Below, in pieces: positions 1 through 15,100 of a stretch of 64,000 nucleotides of DNA (within the stretch, counting starts at the first letter, position 1; each line of letters starts with the position of its first letter). The translations under genes and the position numbers were made by a program. Under the pieces are notes generated by a model. It did no database searches. It was not told where the DNA came from and was given only the letters and a program-made list of their open reading frames with translations. This DNA is from Sipunculus nudus (taxonomy: Eukaryota > Annelida > Sipuncula > Golfingiida > Sipunculidae), in the NCBI GenBank assembly GCA_026874595.1, contig CM049319.1:5050601-5114600 (forward strand), read 5' to 3'.

Positions 1-156
1 GTAAGTGAAACTCTGCAGTAATAATCAACCCCAGGTATGACGCCATCAGTCTGCGTGAACAGGTGACTCCAGTTGCTGATAGTGCCAGCAGTCCAGTCTG
101 AGATGTTAGCTACAAGAGGGGGAGCTAGAAGACTGGTGCAGTTGACAGTGTAGTCC
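1..156 (-). CDS. LRR gene exon 27: second half of FN3-like domain, runs off edge
   Basis: Enters in phase 2 (W|DYTVNCTS), continues through ISDWTAGTISNWSHL and ends at the window edge within GVDYYCRVSLT. The last segment resembles the conserved F strand of FN3 (Tyr-x-Cys-x-Val). The exon end and everything after it, including any transmembrane segment, lie outside the window. Confidence 0.78.
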
Positions 157-3100
157 CTGAAAAATAACATCACTTTGATTTAAATAGAAAATAATTATTC
201 AAAATATAATTATGAGCTTGTGACTTGCTGTCTTTCCAATTCCAATCATCACCTGTGTGCATTTTTTTAGGTACCAATAATAAAAAATTTTCTGGGATGA
301 AATTTAACCATTTACCTGTAATAAAAATTTAAATAATTTAAAAAATTTAAGACTGTCTAAATAAATTTCTGCAGATTTTAAAATGGACATTATATTTGAT
401 TAATATGGTATGCATGTAATCTGTTGATGCATGAACAGAATGGATGGTTTCATTGGGAAAGGTATGTCATCACAAATTTCTTTATTTTTCATTCTTCATA
501 ATCAACAAAAGTTTTTGGAATGCTGAGTCCAACCATTTCTCTTTACCAACTCAAAATGCACTGCTGTCCATCAGTAGGACATACCATGTGACTGTCACTC
601 CAGGTGGCGCCAGTGTGATGAGTGGACTGACTGGGACATCTGGTGGCGGCGTCCTCTCAGGTGGTGCATCCCACTGGACAAGCAGCTGGTATTGTCCTGG
701 TGCTGTGGCTGTCACGTTATATGCCGCTGATGACCAACAAAAACCAAATATACTTAAATCAAGTGTGATAAAAATTTTAGCTTAAATATAAATGCTTCTT
801 CAGCTGCCTTACCCAGTCAAGACTTTTGATAGGAAATGATTTTTTATTTTGAAAACTGCAATTATTCTGAACTTCAGTTTTAACATGACTTTCAAAGTTT
901 AAATTGAATTTGATCTGACTTCTAGACTGCAATTACAACAAATACAAGAATATGAGCTTTTAATTTATATTTTATACTGTCAGATTATGTGAAACCAAAT
1001 TTCCTTTTAAAATATGTTCTAGTATTCTTATATATGTTCAAATCAGTACAAAATGACAATTTTCATATATATATATAAAGATTGTGATTTTTTTCTTAAA
1101 ATATCAGTCTCCTTTTGAGAGTGTTCAAAATTATATTTTTAAAGTGACACAATTTCAGGTTAAGAGGCCTGTCTGTGTACGTACTAACATCCTTATGTCC
1201 TAAACTGATACTGTGTCTACACTGATGCATTCCTGGAATTGGAGAAAATAACACAACTTACAGCACTGGAAGTCATCAAAGGGCCTCGACAGGAAGTAGT
1301 TGGCATTATTCTTATCAGCTCCACGGAAACTGTAACCACTGGTGATAGTAGGGGTAGCACAGGTTCCCCCAACAACCGCTGATGGTGATTTATCAACGAC
1401 ATCACGAATCGTCAGAAACGTGTTGCAATCACAGCCAAGAGGGTTGTTACCAAAATCTCTGAAAAACAGAACATTAAATGGCCATTAATACAAATTTGTA
1501 ACCCGTTACTTTATAGCCCTACATGGCCATTCACATGCCAGAAGGGTATGTATGCTGTCTGCAGTCTGCACTTAAAGTGAGGTATCAAGGATTTATGGGA
1601 AAACTGCCCCTGGGTCAAGTATTTAAAATTATAATATATCAGATAACAGTTTCACTTCAGGTCGCTTAATTTGTTCAGAATATGAACATTTTTATCATAT
1701 TTTTATTTCAGAGTCTCTGATACCTGAATTTCACAAAGATATTCATCATTAAAGTATTAAATATTAAGTTGTTAATAACATAATTATTGTTTAAACTGAT
1801 GTCACAAAATAAATATATTTAAATGGGCAAGATAAGGTATATAATTTTTAAGCCATTAAGAAGAAATAGAAACCTGTATTATAATATTAAACAGATGTAA
1901 TATATAACACAGAGGACATAATTTATACCAAGAAAAGAATACAAAAGGCATTTCTCAACAGAAAATTGGCTACAGACAACTTAAGATCAAAACTACCAGT
2001 GTTCATGAGTTGGACCAAGATGCAAATATACAGCACAATAAATATCTTAAACAAAAGATCAAAGTGCTGAAGAGACTCTGAATGATAATTAAAACTAAAG
2101 AAATCTAATATATGACAACAAAAATTCAACTATATACTCAGCAACAGGTGTACTTCTATTCTCATATTACATGCAGTTATTGAAACAAACAAGGTGTCGC
2201 TATACTTACAGGTGAGTCAGTTTAAGCCTCTGGAATGCACGGTCACCAAACGCCTGCAGATTGTTTGAGCTGAGGTCAATTTTCCTCAGGTTAGTGAGCT
2301 CTGGCATGGTGGGGAAGGACGGGATCTGGTTGTTCTGTAGCAGTAATTCTTCTAGACTCGTCATGTTCTCAAACGCATGGTCATAGATCCACTCTATCTG
2401 GTTACTGCTCCAGTCCCTGTCATAAAAAAAAAAAAAAACATACAGAAAATAAAGTCAGGTTGGTGTGAGAATTAATGAAGAATGACAAAGTGCAAGAAGT
2501 ATATTGCTGGAAAAAGCTAAAAACTGATGAAAATGTATGTATAATGTCATCAATTGAAGGAAACTCTACGTCTGAATAATATATTAGAGAATTTGAACAT
2601 TTTCAGTTTTAATCAGATGCAGACTTCAAAAAAGCCTGACCTGACCAACACCAAAATGACTAACTCTTCTAAACTAAAGCTCAATATCTCAGCTTCAGTC
2701 ATAACAAATTCATATTTTGAATGTCTCAGTGGCCAACACCAAGCCATTGTCTTCATTATAATCTTTTTTTAGCTTTTGGGTGTTATCATCAATGTCTCTC
2801 AGTTTTTTTTCATCACTTTCACTTACATCTTTTTCAGGTTATACAGTGGAGCTAACAGTGATGTAGGAATGACAGTGATGTTGTTGTCTTGTAGGATCAG
2901 CTCCTCCATGTTGCTCTGTGCTGCACCGAATGACCCCACTGGCACTGAACCAATATGATTCCTCGATATATCACTTGAAATAGAATCAGGCTAAATTAAT
3001 ATGAAATATTTACTTTCAAGTGACCAGTCCATTTAAAACTATGTTTTTATGCAAGATGACCACCTCACTATCACATACACCCCACTATCATGAACACCCC

Positions 3101-6100
3101 ACTATCACGACCACCCCACTATCTTGACCCTCCCACTACCACGACCATCCCACTATCACAACCACCCCACAAATACGACCACTCCACTATCATGACCATC
3201 CCATGACGACCATCCCACTATGATCTGACAAGACCACCCCACTATCATGACCACCCCACACACGACCATCCCATGACGACCATCCCACTATCATGACCAC
3301 CCCACTATCACGACCATCCCATGATGACCATCCCACTATCACAACCACCCCACTCTCACGACCACCCTAATATCATGACCATCCAACTATCATGGCCATC
3401 CCTTTATCAACACCATCCAACTATCATGACCACCCTACTATCACAACCATCCCACTATTATGACCACCCAACTATCAGGACCATCCCACTATTATGACCA
3501 CCCCACTATCATGACCATCCCACTATCTTAACCACCCCACTATCAAGACCACCCCATTATCATGACCTACCCACTATCATGACCACCCCACTATCACATC
3601 TTTCTCAATATCACAACCATCCCACTATCACAACCATCCGACTATCACAACCATCCCACTATCATGACCATCCCACTATCAAGACCACCCCATTATCATG
3701 ACCTACCCATGATCACCCCACTATCACATCTTTCTCAATATCACAACCATCCCACTATCACGGCCATCCCACTATCACAACCATCCCACTATCACCACCA
3801 CCCCACTATCATGACCATCAAACTATCATGACCTACCACCATTACGACGCTGATTACTTTGGCTGATCCAGCAGGTGGTCGTGTTAGCGAGATTTCACTG
3901 TATATCAGTTTGCAAATTTGAAACTTCTAAAATATCTTAAAATTTCATTCATTACTCACTTAACTTCTGTGTACAATTATTGCAAAATATTGAAATAAAA
4001 TATATAAATAATATTTTTATAGTTTTCTGTATCGGAAACACTTAAAAAGAATTATGTTTTATCCAGATTTTGAAATTAAACGTGGAAATGTTTCTATGAA
4101 GTGCCTGTAACCCAAGGACATGTCTTCAAGCACAGCACACAAATATATGATAGACAGGAGTCCATTTATAATACAGCATCGTGCTTTCAAATAATCATAA
4201 TATGTCATGGAATGTGACAGACAAAATTTGACTAATGAGACAGTTGCAATAGATGTTGATAGTGTAAAGAGCTTCAGAATTTTTCTTAATCATTTGCTAA
4301 ATAACACTTCAATATTAATTGAAGCTCCAAGTCATATTTTCCTATCTAATTTAAATCTAATTTAACAATGAGACTGAGTCCCTTGAGAAGATTTCCAAAC
4401 TGTCAGAAAATATCATTTTTACATTTTTTTGGTGACATTTAGAATAATTCTTTATACTTTACAGACTTGTTAAATACAAAAGATTTTTAAGTTGAATATA
4501 TGCTACTTACACTTTACGTAAATTCTGTGTTGACAGGGCTGGACCTGGGTATATCACCAGTTTATTATCTGTCAGGTCAATGTCGACTATTGTAGCTCCC
4601 AAGAAGCTGTCCGCCGGCAGACCAACCAGCTCGTTACCGTTCAGGTAGAGGTGCTCCCCCACAGTTGATGAATCACCAAATATCTTCCCTGATATGATCC
4701 TAAGGCCATTATTGTTCAAATGCCTGCAAGATATCATAAACTGACAAATATACATCAAATTATATGGTTTTCTATTGGACAGATCCATTCGACCACTGTA
4801 CTGCAAGTTTTTGTTTAATAATTTACATATATATTTTTATCCTTTAAACTCATATTATCATATATAATTAAAAATATATTTTTTTCAGATATGAAATAGG
4901 CAGCAAACTGATGTTTATTGAGCCTTATATACAAATGATACAAATCAGAAGCGGATCGGGGGGGGGGGGGGGGGGGGGTCTGCAGCCCCTTTTTTCAGAC
5001 ACCACAACCTTTTTTCAAGGTTTCAGACCATTTTTGTGGCCTTGACCCTCCCCCTTTTCTGGACATGGGAACCTTTTATATAGGCTTTGCCAGTAGTCCT
5101 TCTGGTTTGTAACCCCCCTCCCCCCTTTCCCCTGAATCTACCCCTGCAAATTGAAATACAAGTTTCATTTTAAGCAACACCAAGGGGTTACTTTTACAAA
5201 CTAATTCATTTACTAACTTAAGTCAATAAAGTATGAATGGTAAATTTCTTATCTACTAGACCATTAGTCATACAGAAAACACAATGGCTTTTATCATAAA
5301 AATCATTCTGTGGATAACAGTAATTATGGTGGACTGTCACTCACAAATGTCTGTTGACTTTAACAGGGAAGAAAGCATCTACATCGACTTCAGTTATGCT
5401 GTTGTTGTCTAACCGTAGATCTTCTGTACACTCAACGTTAATGAACGTCAGGGACGCAACAGAAGTTATCATCATGGAAGACAGCTCAAGGTTCCTGTAG
5501 CATGAAAAAGTTTGTAGAATTGTATAAGAGTAAAAATGTTACATGCCTAAGCTCATGCTAAAACAGTCAAGTTGTCCAGGCTGGCGCTGACCACAGAACT
5601 CAAGAACAGGAGCAATTCTCAGCTATTAAACTCAATTCCAAAATCAGGACCCAAGTATTCATGCAGGCTCACATCTGGCAAATATATGCACTTATTCATG
5701 ATATGCTTAACCTGGCCATTGTTTCTAAACAATTTTAGTTGTTTCAGGTATAGTAGAAGGGTATGGTTACACTTTATATTGCTACAGCACCTATATTCAG
5801 ATGTCACCTAATTCCATGTAGAATTGTCACACCTTAATATACATAGGTAAAATATTAATCTTTAAGCATTTTTATTGTTAAAACACATATATAACTCAAA
5901 ATTTTTGCATGGTTTCACAAGAATAAATTACTGCAAAATACAGTATGTAAGCACAAGATTGATGGAATGTCAACTCCTGCCAGAAATGTCTGTTCACAAG
6001 GTAACAGGTATACCTACTTGTGAGACGTGTTGTTGAAGCTCCCAGGTTTTAGCTCCCGTAGAGGGTTTCCACCAAGAGTGGTGTCCCCGGAGCAGCTGAC

Positions 6101-9100
6101 ATTGTGGAACGCGTTTGATTCTACCACAGGGATCTTGTTATTGTGAAGTTTTAAACTCTGACACTGGAGATTCCGGAATATCCCTGATGGCAGCGATGTG
6201 ATCCTGTTCCCTGACAGATCCAAGTCCTCGCTCAGCTTAAGGTTGTTAAAGTCACCGGCATCTGGGATTTTTGTCAATATGTTGTTTGCAAGGTTTCTGG
6301 GAAAATTAGAATGTAATTTATACAATATGATAGCAGTAATAATCTCATGGAGGCATTTTTTACATGAGACATGAGACAGAGTATTTAAAATAGTGTAAAT
6401 TTTCAAATGTCTTCTTAAAGATAGCACAACTAATAACAAAGCATTTCCATTGGCATTCCCACTGGAAATTAATAAAGAGAATACTGTATCAATATCTGAA
6501 ATAATTTCAAAATTCTTTCCTAAAGGTTCTTCAATCATTAACAGAACATTTACTCAAGTTAAAACTCTTGATAAGAGATTACAAAATTTCTGAAGGGTTT
6601 CCTAGGATTTATTATAATGAGTTTAGAGTATATAACTGCACACAACAACAGGTGAACACTAAATAAAGGATAATCATATAGAGTCAATTATTTCTGTTTT
6701 CAAATTATGATTTTATAATAGGTAAAAATTGATAAACATTAATTTTTTTCAGAAATAAGCCATATGTTTTATTTTGATATATGATAAACCACTGCTAATT
6801 ATCTTAGCAAATGTATACTATACAGATAACCCATCAAATAACAGTACATCTGAGCACAATCTGATATTAATTATCCGGATGTAAAGAATACAACACAGAA
6901 TCTCAAATAGTTCCATTTAGCTTCTTATTGCTCTGAAACACTACTCACATTTCAATGGCATTTGTTATATGATCAAATGTTCCGTCTTCTACAAAGGCAA
7001 TATCATTATTCTGTAAACGTAGCCTGCCACTCAGAGGTGAATCACGCACGGGAAGTTGCATGAAGCGACCAAGTTTGTTGCCATCCAAGTACCTTAATAC
7101 ATAGAAAATGACATACTGTATCAATCATAACACCAGCACAATGGTGCCATGAAAGCCTGTATTATAAAACACCTATATTCATCACAAAATACAACTATAC
7201 ATGACAGTTTTTTTAATATTTTGAACCAAGAACAATGACTACAAAACACAAGAGTCCATTTTAATTAATTAGTAAGCTTGCACTGCTTCATTAGATATCA
7301 ATAATCAATTAATAAATATTCATATAATTAAAGGAGATATACCATTAGGACCTCATGAATAAATTGTAATAAATTTTCCAGTGAGATTAGATATTTTGTT
7401 AGGTAAGACAAGAGAATAACATTTCCAGTATTTAATGAAAATAACCACCCTTATTTTCCCTGATGAGCTTTTATAAGTCTAGGGTGAGTTTTTTTGCAAT
7501 TAATACAATGAAAGCCAACAAAGGCAACCATGTATTGGACATCCTGTTTGCACAAAATATATCAGACTGTTCAAAGTCTTTTCATAGCCAATGGAATTCC
7601 CTTATTTGATTAATTTTCTCAAATTCCCTGATTTTTCCCTCACTGAAAGAAGGAAACTGGTTTTCCAGGTTTTCTGTGATTTCCAGTATAGCTGGGAAAA
7701 CTGTGGCTGATTTTTTTCCTTTGGAATGTTATCTGCCCATCATGACTATCATGTCTAATGGCTCTTTAATCCTTGACACCTTAAACTGGGTATATTTATT
7801 AGGTATTTGTAACCAGCCATGCATGTTACCAAACAGATACAGAGGCCAAAACATATGTGATACTGTAGGATTTTACCCAGAATAAAATACATCAACATGA
7901 TATCTAAAGTTTAAATTAACAAAGAATGGCCAAAAGTTCTGTTTGACTTTGAATGGTTGTTTTAGTATGCCCGGTTGTGAGTATTCTGCCAGTCTTTGGA
8001 AAACTTCTTAGGAAGGAGATGGAAAGTTGCTGGCCAGTATAGCTTCTCCTTTGCGTAACATCTCCATCCCCTTCTCAAGCCTTGGACCAAACTGCCTTCC
8101 CCTCGGTCCTCCAACCTGCTTATTGGATCCCCCATGGAAGAGCCCACTGTCTCTATAAGGGGGGGGGGGGGGGGTATTCTTACATCAAGATGGGATATCT
8201 TACAATATGACACATCATTTGAGCTTCAAGTACATTATACATTGTTTAAATAGTGGTTTCATATCGGCCCGGCCCACGTGTGTACTCAGTGATGCAACGC
8301 CCCAGTATTAAACTGACAATCTTCACTATTGAGCAGTTGAGCAGTTACGATTGGTGCCTTGTTAACACTTGGCGAGCCGTAATTTTGGAGTACAACATCA
8401 ACAGCAGAAAATGTTAAAATTTTGCAATTGTGTCCACAACTCTTCTCAAGAACTGGGTGGGCTGATTTTCATAAACTTTATGATTTGTGCCTTGTTAACA
8501 CCTGGTCAGGTATAATTTCAAAGTACAAAGAAAATACAATTAAGAAATGCATAAAAATAAAGAAAATGTAGATGGCACCACCAGTCTTCCAATGCTGAAA
8601 GGGCGATCCATTAGAAATAAGCCTGCCAAATTTCAGAAAGATCCATGCAATTATTTCTGAGATATTTTTTCTAAAGTATGAATTTCACACATCAACAGCT
8701 GAAAATGTTAAAATTTTGTAATTGTGCTTTTTGAAATGCAAGTAGATTTACCAAGGACCTTCAATCATGTTAAGTTAGAAGTTTCTAGGTCAAGCGGATA
8801 CAATTGTGCCTTGTTAACACCTGCCTGCCGTAATTTGGGAGTACGAAAATACAAAACAAAATATGCATAAAAAAAATATAAAATGCAGAGTGCACCATCA
8901 GTCTTCCACAGCTGAAAGGGATATACATGATGAACAAGTGTGTGGACTTTCAGAAAGTTCCATGCAATCATGACTGAGATATTTTATCTTATGACTGAGA
9001 TATTTTATCTTAAGTATGAATTTCATACATCAACAGCTGATAATGTCAAAACTTTGCAATGTGTCAGAAGGTACTGAATAACTGGCTGGGCTGATTTTCT

Positions 9101-12100
9101 TCATTTTTTGCATGTTACCAAGGTTTCATTTGCTGTTGATGCGCAATGTTTAGTTTTAGAGTTGGAGTGCAAAATTTTTGTTTAACAACCCAGAACACTA
9201 AAAAAAGTCTGATTTCTAAGTGGTAAAAACACACAAAAACGCACGCAACTTGCAAAATACAGTGACCTACCAAGGACCTACCAAGGACCTACCTTGATGT
9301 ATAGTTAGAAGTTCTTAGGTCAAACGGTTACAATTTGTGCCTTGTTAATGATAGGAAAGACTGAAAGAGGATCTGACGACTGACAAAGAGTGATCACTAT
9401 GGCCCAGATGACTTTCAGTCAACTGAGCTAAAAATATACAACTTTAGGCTTGTTAGGTATAGAGGCCACCCTCAGGTCAACATGAAGGCAATATGGAACA
9501 GGCTGGTTAATAACATTAAATTACAACCAGGAATGCCCTTACAAGTCGGCGAGGCTGGTGTCATTATGGAATGCTGTGTCTGGGAGGAACGTGATGTCGT
9601 TGTTCTGTAGTTCCAGCCTCGTCAGGTTGCTGAGGTTTGAGAATGGATTCTCATGAAGAAACCGGTAGAAATTGTCACCCATGGCTCTGCAGGTGAAATA
9701 AATTTAAAATATTATGTATACATGAAATTTTCCATTAAACATAGGACAGGGCCAACCTTAAATCTTTTGCCTACAATTAACATGCAGTATTAAAGTTTAA
9801 TCTACTGCATTGTTATGTTGTATAAAATAACTGGTACCATTTTTTTCAATTTGTTATCATGCGACTGTCACAACAATATGAAGATAAAGCTTTGCAGAAG
9901 ACTCTTAAAATTTATATTTGATACATACAGTGATTTTGCTTTTCTATGATTTGAATGTATAAATGCACAGCAAATGTAGGATCCTAGGAATTTTCTGACA
10001 ACTTTCACAACTTCCTTGTAAGTTAATTTCTTTTCACCTGGTACTTTTATTTTACTTATAATATTTAAGGTATCTTGGGTTCACACTTCTTTTACTTATT
10101 TATAGGTTAACAGGGATCACCTCTTTTTACCAAGGGAAATATTTTTCTGACTTACATGTCCTGGATTTCATCAGGAAATGTCCCATCCTCCACAGAGATG
10201 ATTCTGTTGTGATCAAGTTTTCTGAAAATAACCATAAATTCAAATACACTGTATCTGTTATTTCATTAAGTACTTCAATAAAATCACCCTTAAACAATAT
10301 TTGATATATAAATAAAGATAAAAGGAGTGTTAGATCTGTGGCAGGTAGGTTTTTTTCTGAAAGTTCATGATCGGTTTTACAAAGAACAGATCTTTTATTA
10401 TAACAAGATTTCACATATACCTTCTCTTTTATTATTATATTTTAAAGATCTTATTGGTGGAGGTAACCACCTCTATTTTTTAATGCATGCTTTAAGTACT
10501 GAGTACTATGTACATATGCAGAATTCCATTCCAATTTCAGACTTTGTGACAGAGGTTTACACACATAATCCTGGTGTTCACTAGGCTTGATGTACCACTC
10601 CTGCAGGTCCTGGGTGTGTGTCATCCCCATAGCTGGGGCATAACACTGAGGAACCCCGGATAGGCACACTCCTTTGGGAGTGAAATGACTTCAGCAGTCT
10701 CCCTGCAGGCCTCTCACCCTGGGTGGCGACCAACAGTGAAAACTCTCACTGCCCAGGCTGAGATTCAAACACACAATCTCCTGACTTTGAGCTCTGTGCA
10801 CAACACCTAGACCAAGGAAGCTGGTATAACATATACCTTTACTCATTGCTAATGATAAGCCTTTTACCATTCAGGTGTTTGATGCACATGGCTAGGAATG
10901 ACCAGAAGTCATGACCTATTGTTCTCTGAGGTTCTCTCAGGATTTCTCCACTTTGCTTTTGAGGTGGAGATTGAACCAGGGGCTTTAAGTTGCAATGGCT
11001 TAATCACTGAGCTGTATCTTATGATGGAAGACATTGGAGGTCTACCTGCCACCCCTCTTTCACTATAAGTGGACTGACCTATTTATACTCCAATGGTAGT
11101 AGGCTGTCCTTGGGCAAGGTGAAAACCTCACTTGCTCTGTGGTGCCTGCATGAGTTAGACCTGTGGTCTCTATCTAGCCACTGGCAGATAAGCCTATATT
11201 TCTCATGATCATAAGAGGCACTTATGTCTAAGGCAATAAAATTCATCATTATGCACTTGTTTATCAAATATCCCAATAAAGTTGACTTCCTGTATTGAAC
11301 AACAATTTTGTTATATTGTATGAATTTCTGCCCCATCGTGTTTTCCAAAATGAACTAACCTTCTTGCCATTTGGTGATTTAAAACTTTAAATTTGCTGTG
11401 TTTTTTAATTTATGTGTAGAAGAAATCCTAAAATCCCATCAAGATCTTTTCTTTTCAGCTCAGCATGTGACCTCTACAATGCTTTCAATCATCCTGAGAG
11501 TCTGTTTATGATATTACTTACAGAACTCTGAGTGTTGAGAGATCAGTGAAGGTGTCCCGCACCAGGAATGTCAGTCTGTTTCCACTGAGGTGCAGGCTGG
11601 TGATGTTAGACATTTTAGCCCCGCTGCGCACTGCCTCTGGTACATACTCTATAGTGTTATAGGACAGGTCACTGTGAAACATAGAACACATCACTGCAAA
11701 ACATGACAATAATCATAACCTGACTCAACAATGAGACAAATACTGATAGATGTAAAACCTTCTGATAATTACACAAATTACCGGTCACTTGTTGCAAAAC
11801 CAGAAATTTTAAACATACCTATGTTGTGATCTTTATGAATTGAATAAATATATCTATGCGTAAATATCCCCTCCATTCACATAGAAACAATTTAAAACCA
11901 CTGCTAGCTATGTTTTTCAGATGTCATGCTCTTATTGCAAACACATTCAGGATTAATTAAGTCCTGTCAATTTTAAACTGATGATTTGTTATACTTGATA
12001 TTGTTCATTCCACAATACAACTAGAATACGGGTAGTCGACAAGCGACTATGTGTATCCGCCAAAATCAGAGTGGAAAAGGTGAAGTGAGGCATGGATGGA

Positions 12101-15100
12101 GTTGCAAGGGGAAATAGAGTGAGGTGTGTTGCATATTAGTATGGATGTCTGCAGCCAAATTGTGTATGTAGGTGGGGCCACCTGCCAAAAAATTCAAGAA
12201 AGCTTACCAAGATGTTTAAACAAGCATAATTTTGGGCAGATAAGTCAAACCACTACTGTGATATGAGTGATTTTAGCCCACTGCAGACAAACAGACAGAC
12301 CCGGTGCAAAAATGGTTGCAGGTGGACCCCCTAGTTTTGTGTATGAAGCATATTTCGCCCAATCGGTCAAACAGTTCCTGAGATATGAGCTTGGATGTCT
12401 GCAGTGTAAACTAGAATGATGGTGGTGCCACCTGTCATAAAATCAAAAAAGCTGTCCAGGATGTATAAACCTGCAAAATTTTAGGCAGATATGTCAAATA
12501 ACTGCCCAGTTATGAGTGATTTTATCCCACAGCAGACAAACAGACGGACTCTGTGCAAAAATTGTTGCAGGTGGCGCCACCAGTTTTGCATGTGATAAAG
12601 AGCTATGTGAGGCCTATACATACAAAATTTAGGCCCAATCGGTCAAACATTTCCCTAGATATGAGCTTGGATGTCTGCAGCGTAAACTAGAATGTAGGTG
12701 GCGCCACCTGTCATAAAATCAAGAAAGCTATCCATAATGTATATACATGCAAAATTTTAGGCAGATATGTGAAACCACTGCCGAGATATGAGTGATTTTA
12801 TCCCAAGGCAGACAAACAGACGGAGGCTGTGCAAAAATGGTTGCAGGTGGCGCCACCAGTTTTGTGTATGATTTAGAGCTATGGCAGATCTATACACATG
12901 CAAATTTTCAGGAAGATATGTCAAACCAATCCAGAGATATAAGCATGGATGTCTGCAGCGTGAACATGAAAGTAGGTGGCGCCGCCTGTCATAAAAGCAA
13001 GAAAGCTATCCAGGATGTATACGCATGCAAAATTTCAGGTGAATTAGTCAAACCACTGCGGAGGTATGAGTGGTTTTAACCCAAGGCAGACGAACAGATG
13101 GACACTGTGCAAACATGGTTGCAGCTAGGTGGCACCACCATTTTTTTTGTGCATGTTATAAAGCTATCCAAGGGCTACAACATTTTTTTCCTGATCGGTC
13201 AAACGGTTCCTGAAATATAAGGGTTTATGTGTGGAAACAGACGCACAAATGGATGCTGGGCAGAGAGGAAAGGTCAGAGGTCAATGCAAATAGGTTAGTC
13301 ACCAGATCACATGTGACCCAATAATCACAAGTGTAAGTTTCAGGAAAATCAGTCCAGTAGTCTCAGAGGTTTTCTCCGGAAACAAACGCGGGGGCGGGGG
13401 CGGAAGAACCCGGTAAAAAACATAGTATCCTCAAAACTTCGTTTTGACGGATTCAACAAGCTGAACAGACAGAGACCCATAAAACCAACTATTCAAATAA
13501 ACATTAAAAGAAAAAGTACCAAATAAATTACACAACAATCTTTTCAATAAAGCACAAAAATAAGGCACCATTTGAAGCTTTTGTCCCATATTAAAGAAAC
13601 TGCTGATACTGGGTACATTATAGGTATAGTTGTGTCTCATAATTCCAATATAATCATATTTGTATTGTCTCAGAATTACATGCCAGACTTACAGGATGGT
13701 GAGTGAGCCGCTACAGTTGAATGCGTCCTCATGGACAGTACTGTAGGTCAACAGGTTATACTCCATGTACAGTTCCCTGAGGCTGGTCAGCTGACACAGG
13801 TCAGTGTCTCTAACCTGCAGGATGGTGTTGTATCCTAAATACCTGGTGGTAAAGATAAGATAATTATTTCCCTGCTCTGTCATACTGTTCTTGAGATCAT
13901 TCTTATATCCCACAGTAAACAAAAAAATAACCTCAAGGGTGTGGGTTTATTGATAAAATACCAATATTCTTCCATTTGTGGGTCAAGAAAATCATAAAAA
14001 CAAACTTTTAAATTGACTAAAAGATACCAACATAGTCATCACGTGTCATTATTTTGGTATTCACCAGTTACAGCTGGCCAGGAGAGGAAAAAGACAACTA
14101 CAATGGTTCCAGGTGTGTGTGTGTATGCATAAGGCTTTGCTTTCACACAAGAGTAAATTATAATATTTTTTTGGTGTGAATCATTAAATAATTACATGAG
14201 GCTGAATGACAGTTAAGTCTTACTTTCTATGTGGGGAAACCCTTGCTGACAGCAATACTCACAGCCTGGTGATATTTGGGGTGGTAGAGAATGGAACATA
14301 ATGGAGGACTCGTTCCCTGTAGTACTTCCACACATGCATGGGGAAAGATTCTTTACTATACTCAGCAGTATCATTTATCTGATTATGATCTGCCCATCTG
14401 AAATGATTAAAATCTGCAGTAGTTAAATCAATTAATAATGATACTGATAGAAACAATAAAGAATGATGAACTCTAAATGATATTTCTGATACACATATCT
14501 AAACATTCAAGAATTTAAATACTTAAACACTTTGATATAAAGTATAACCAGCAGTATCAATGACTGATTATAATACACACAGAAGTTACTTCATGTCTGA
14601 AGCGAAAGTAATAATTATAACAGCCTGATGATTACCTCGCAAGACAAAAATGATGAGCAATCAATAATATTTCTCACTCATATATTTATACATTATAAAA
14701 ATTTGAATTTCAAATAAATAATCATATATTCAAATGTAACAAAATTAAAACATATACCATACTTTATAAATTTACAGTGATTATCTGAGCCAATTACCTG
14801 TAATATTCATTTTAACATGGGGATACAGCATTATATTTTAAAAAATGATCACCACTTACAAGACTTCCAAGCTGGAGTAGTCATCTTCAAACAGAGCTTC
14901 TTGTGGTAGCCTGGTCAAAGCATTGTCACTGATCCACCTGAAAATAAAGTATCAGTATAAAGTATAAAGTATAAAGTATAAAGTATGTATTATAATTAAT
15001 CATGATTATCCGTTACAAAACTTGTGATCTTTCATTAAAGTTATGTCAAACTCTTACTTGATCACTGTCACAAAATTTCCTTTTCCTAATCAGTGAGTGT

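Noticed and set aside
585-726. A suspected one-base frameshift in the FN3 exon
   Set aside because: On recounting, the 142-base exon reads in one frame from phase 1 to phase 2 and joins exon 27 without a stop; the doubt came from a misread CTGAGAGGAC.
3040-3845. CRISPR-like direct repeats
   Set aside because: Units are contiguous and degenerate without spacers, and the genome is eukaryotic.
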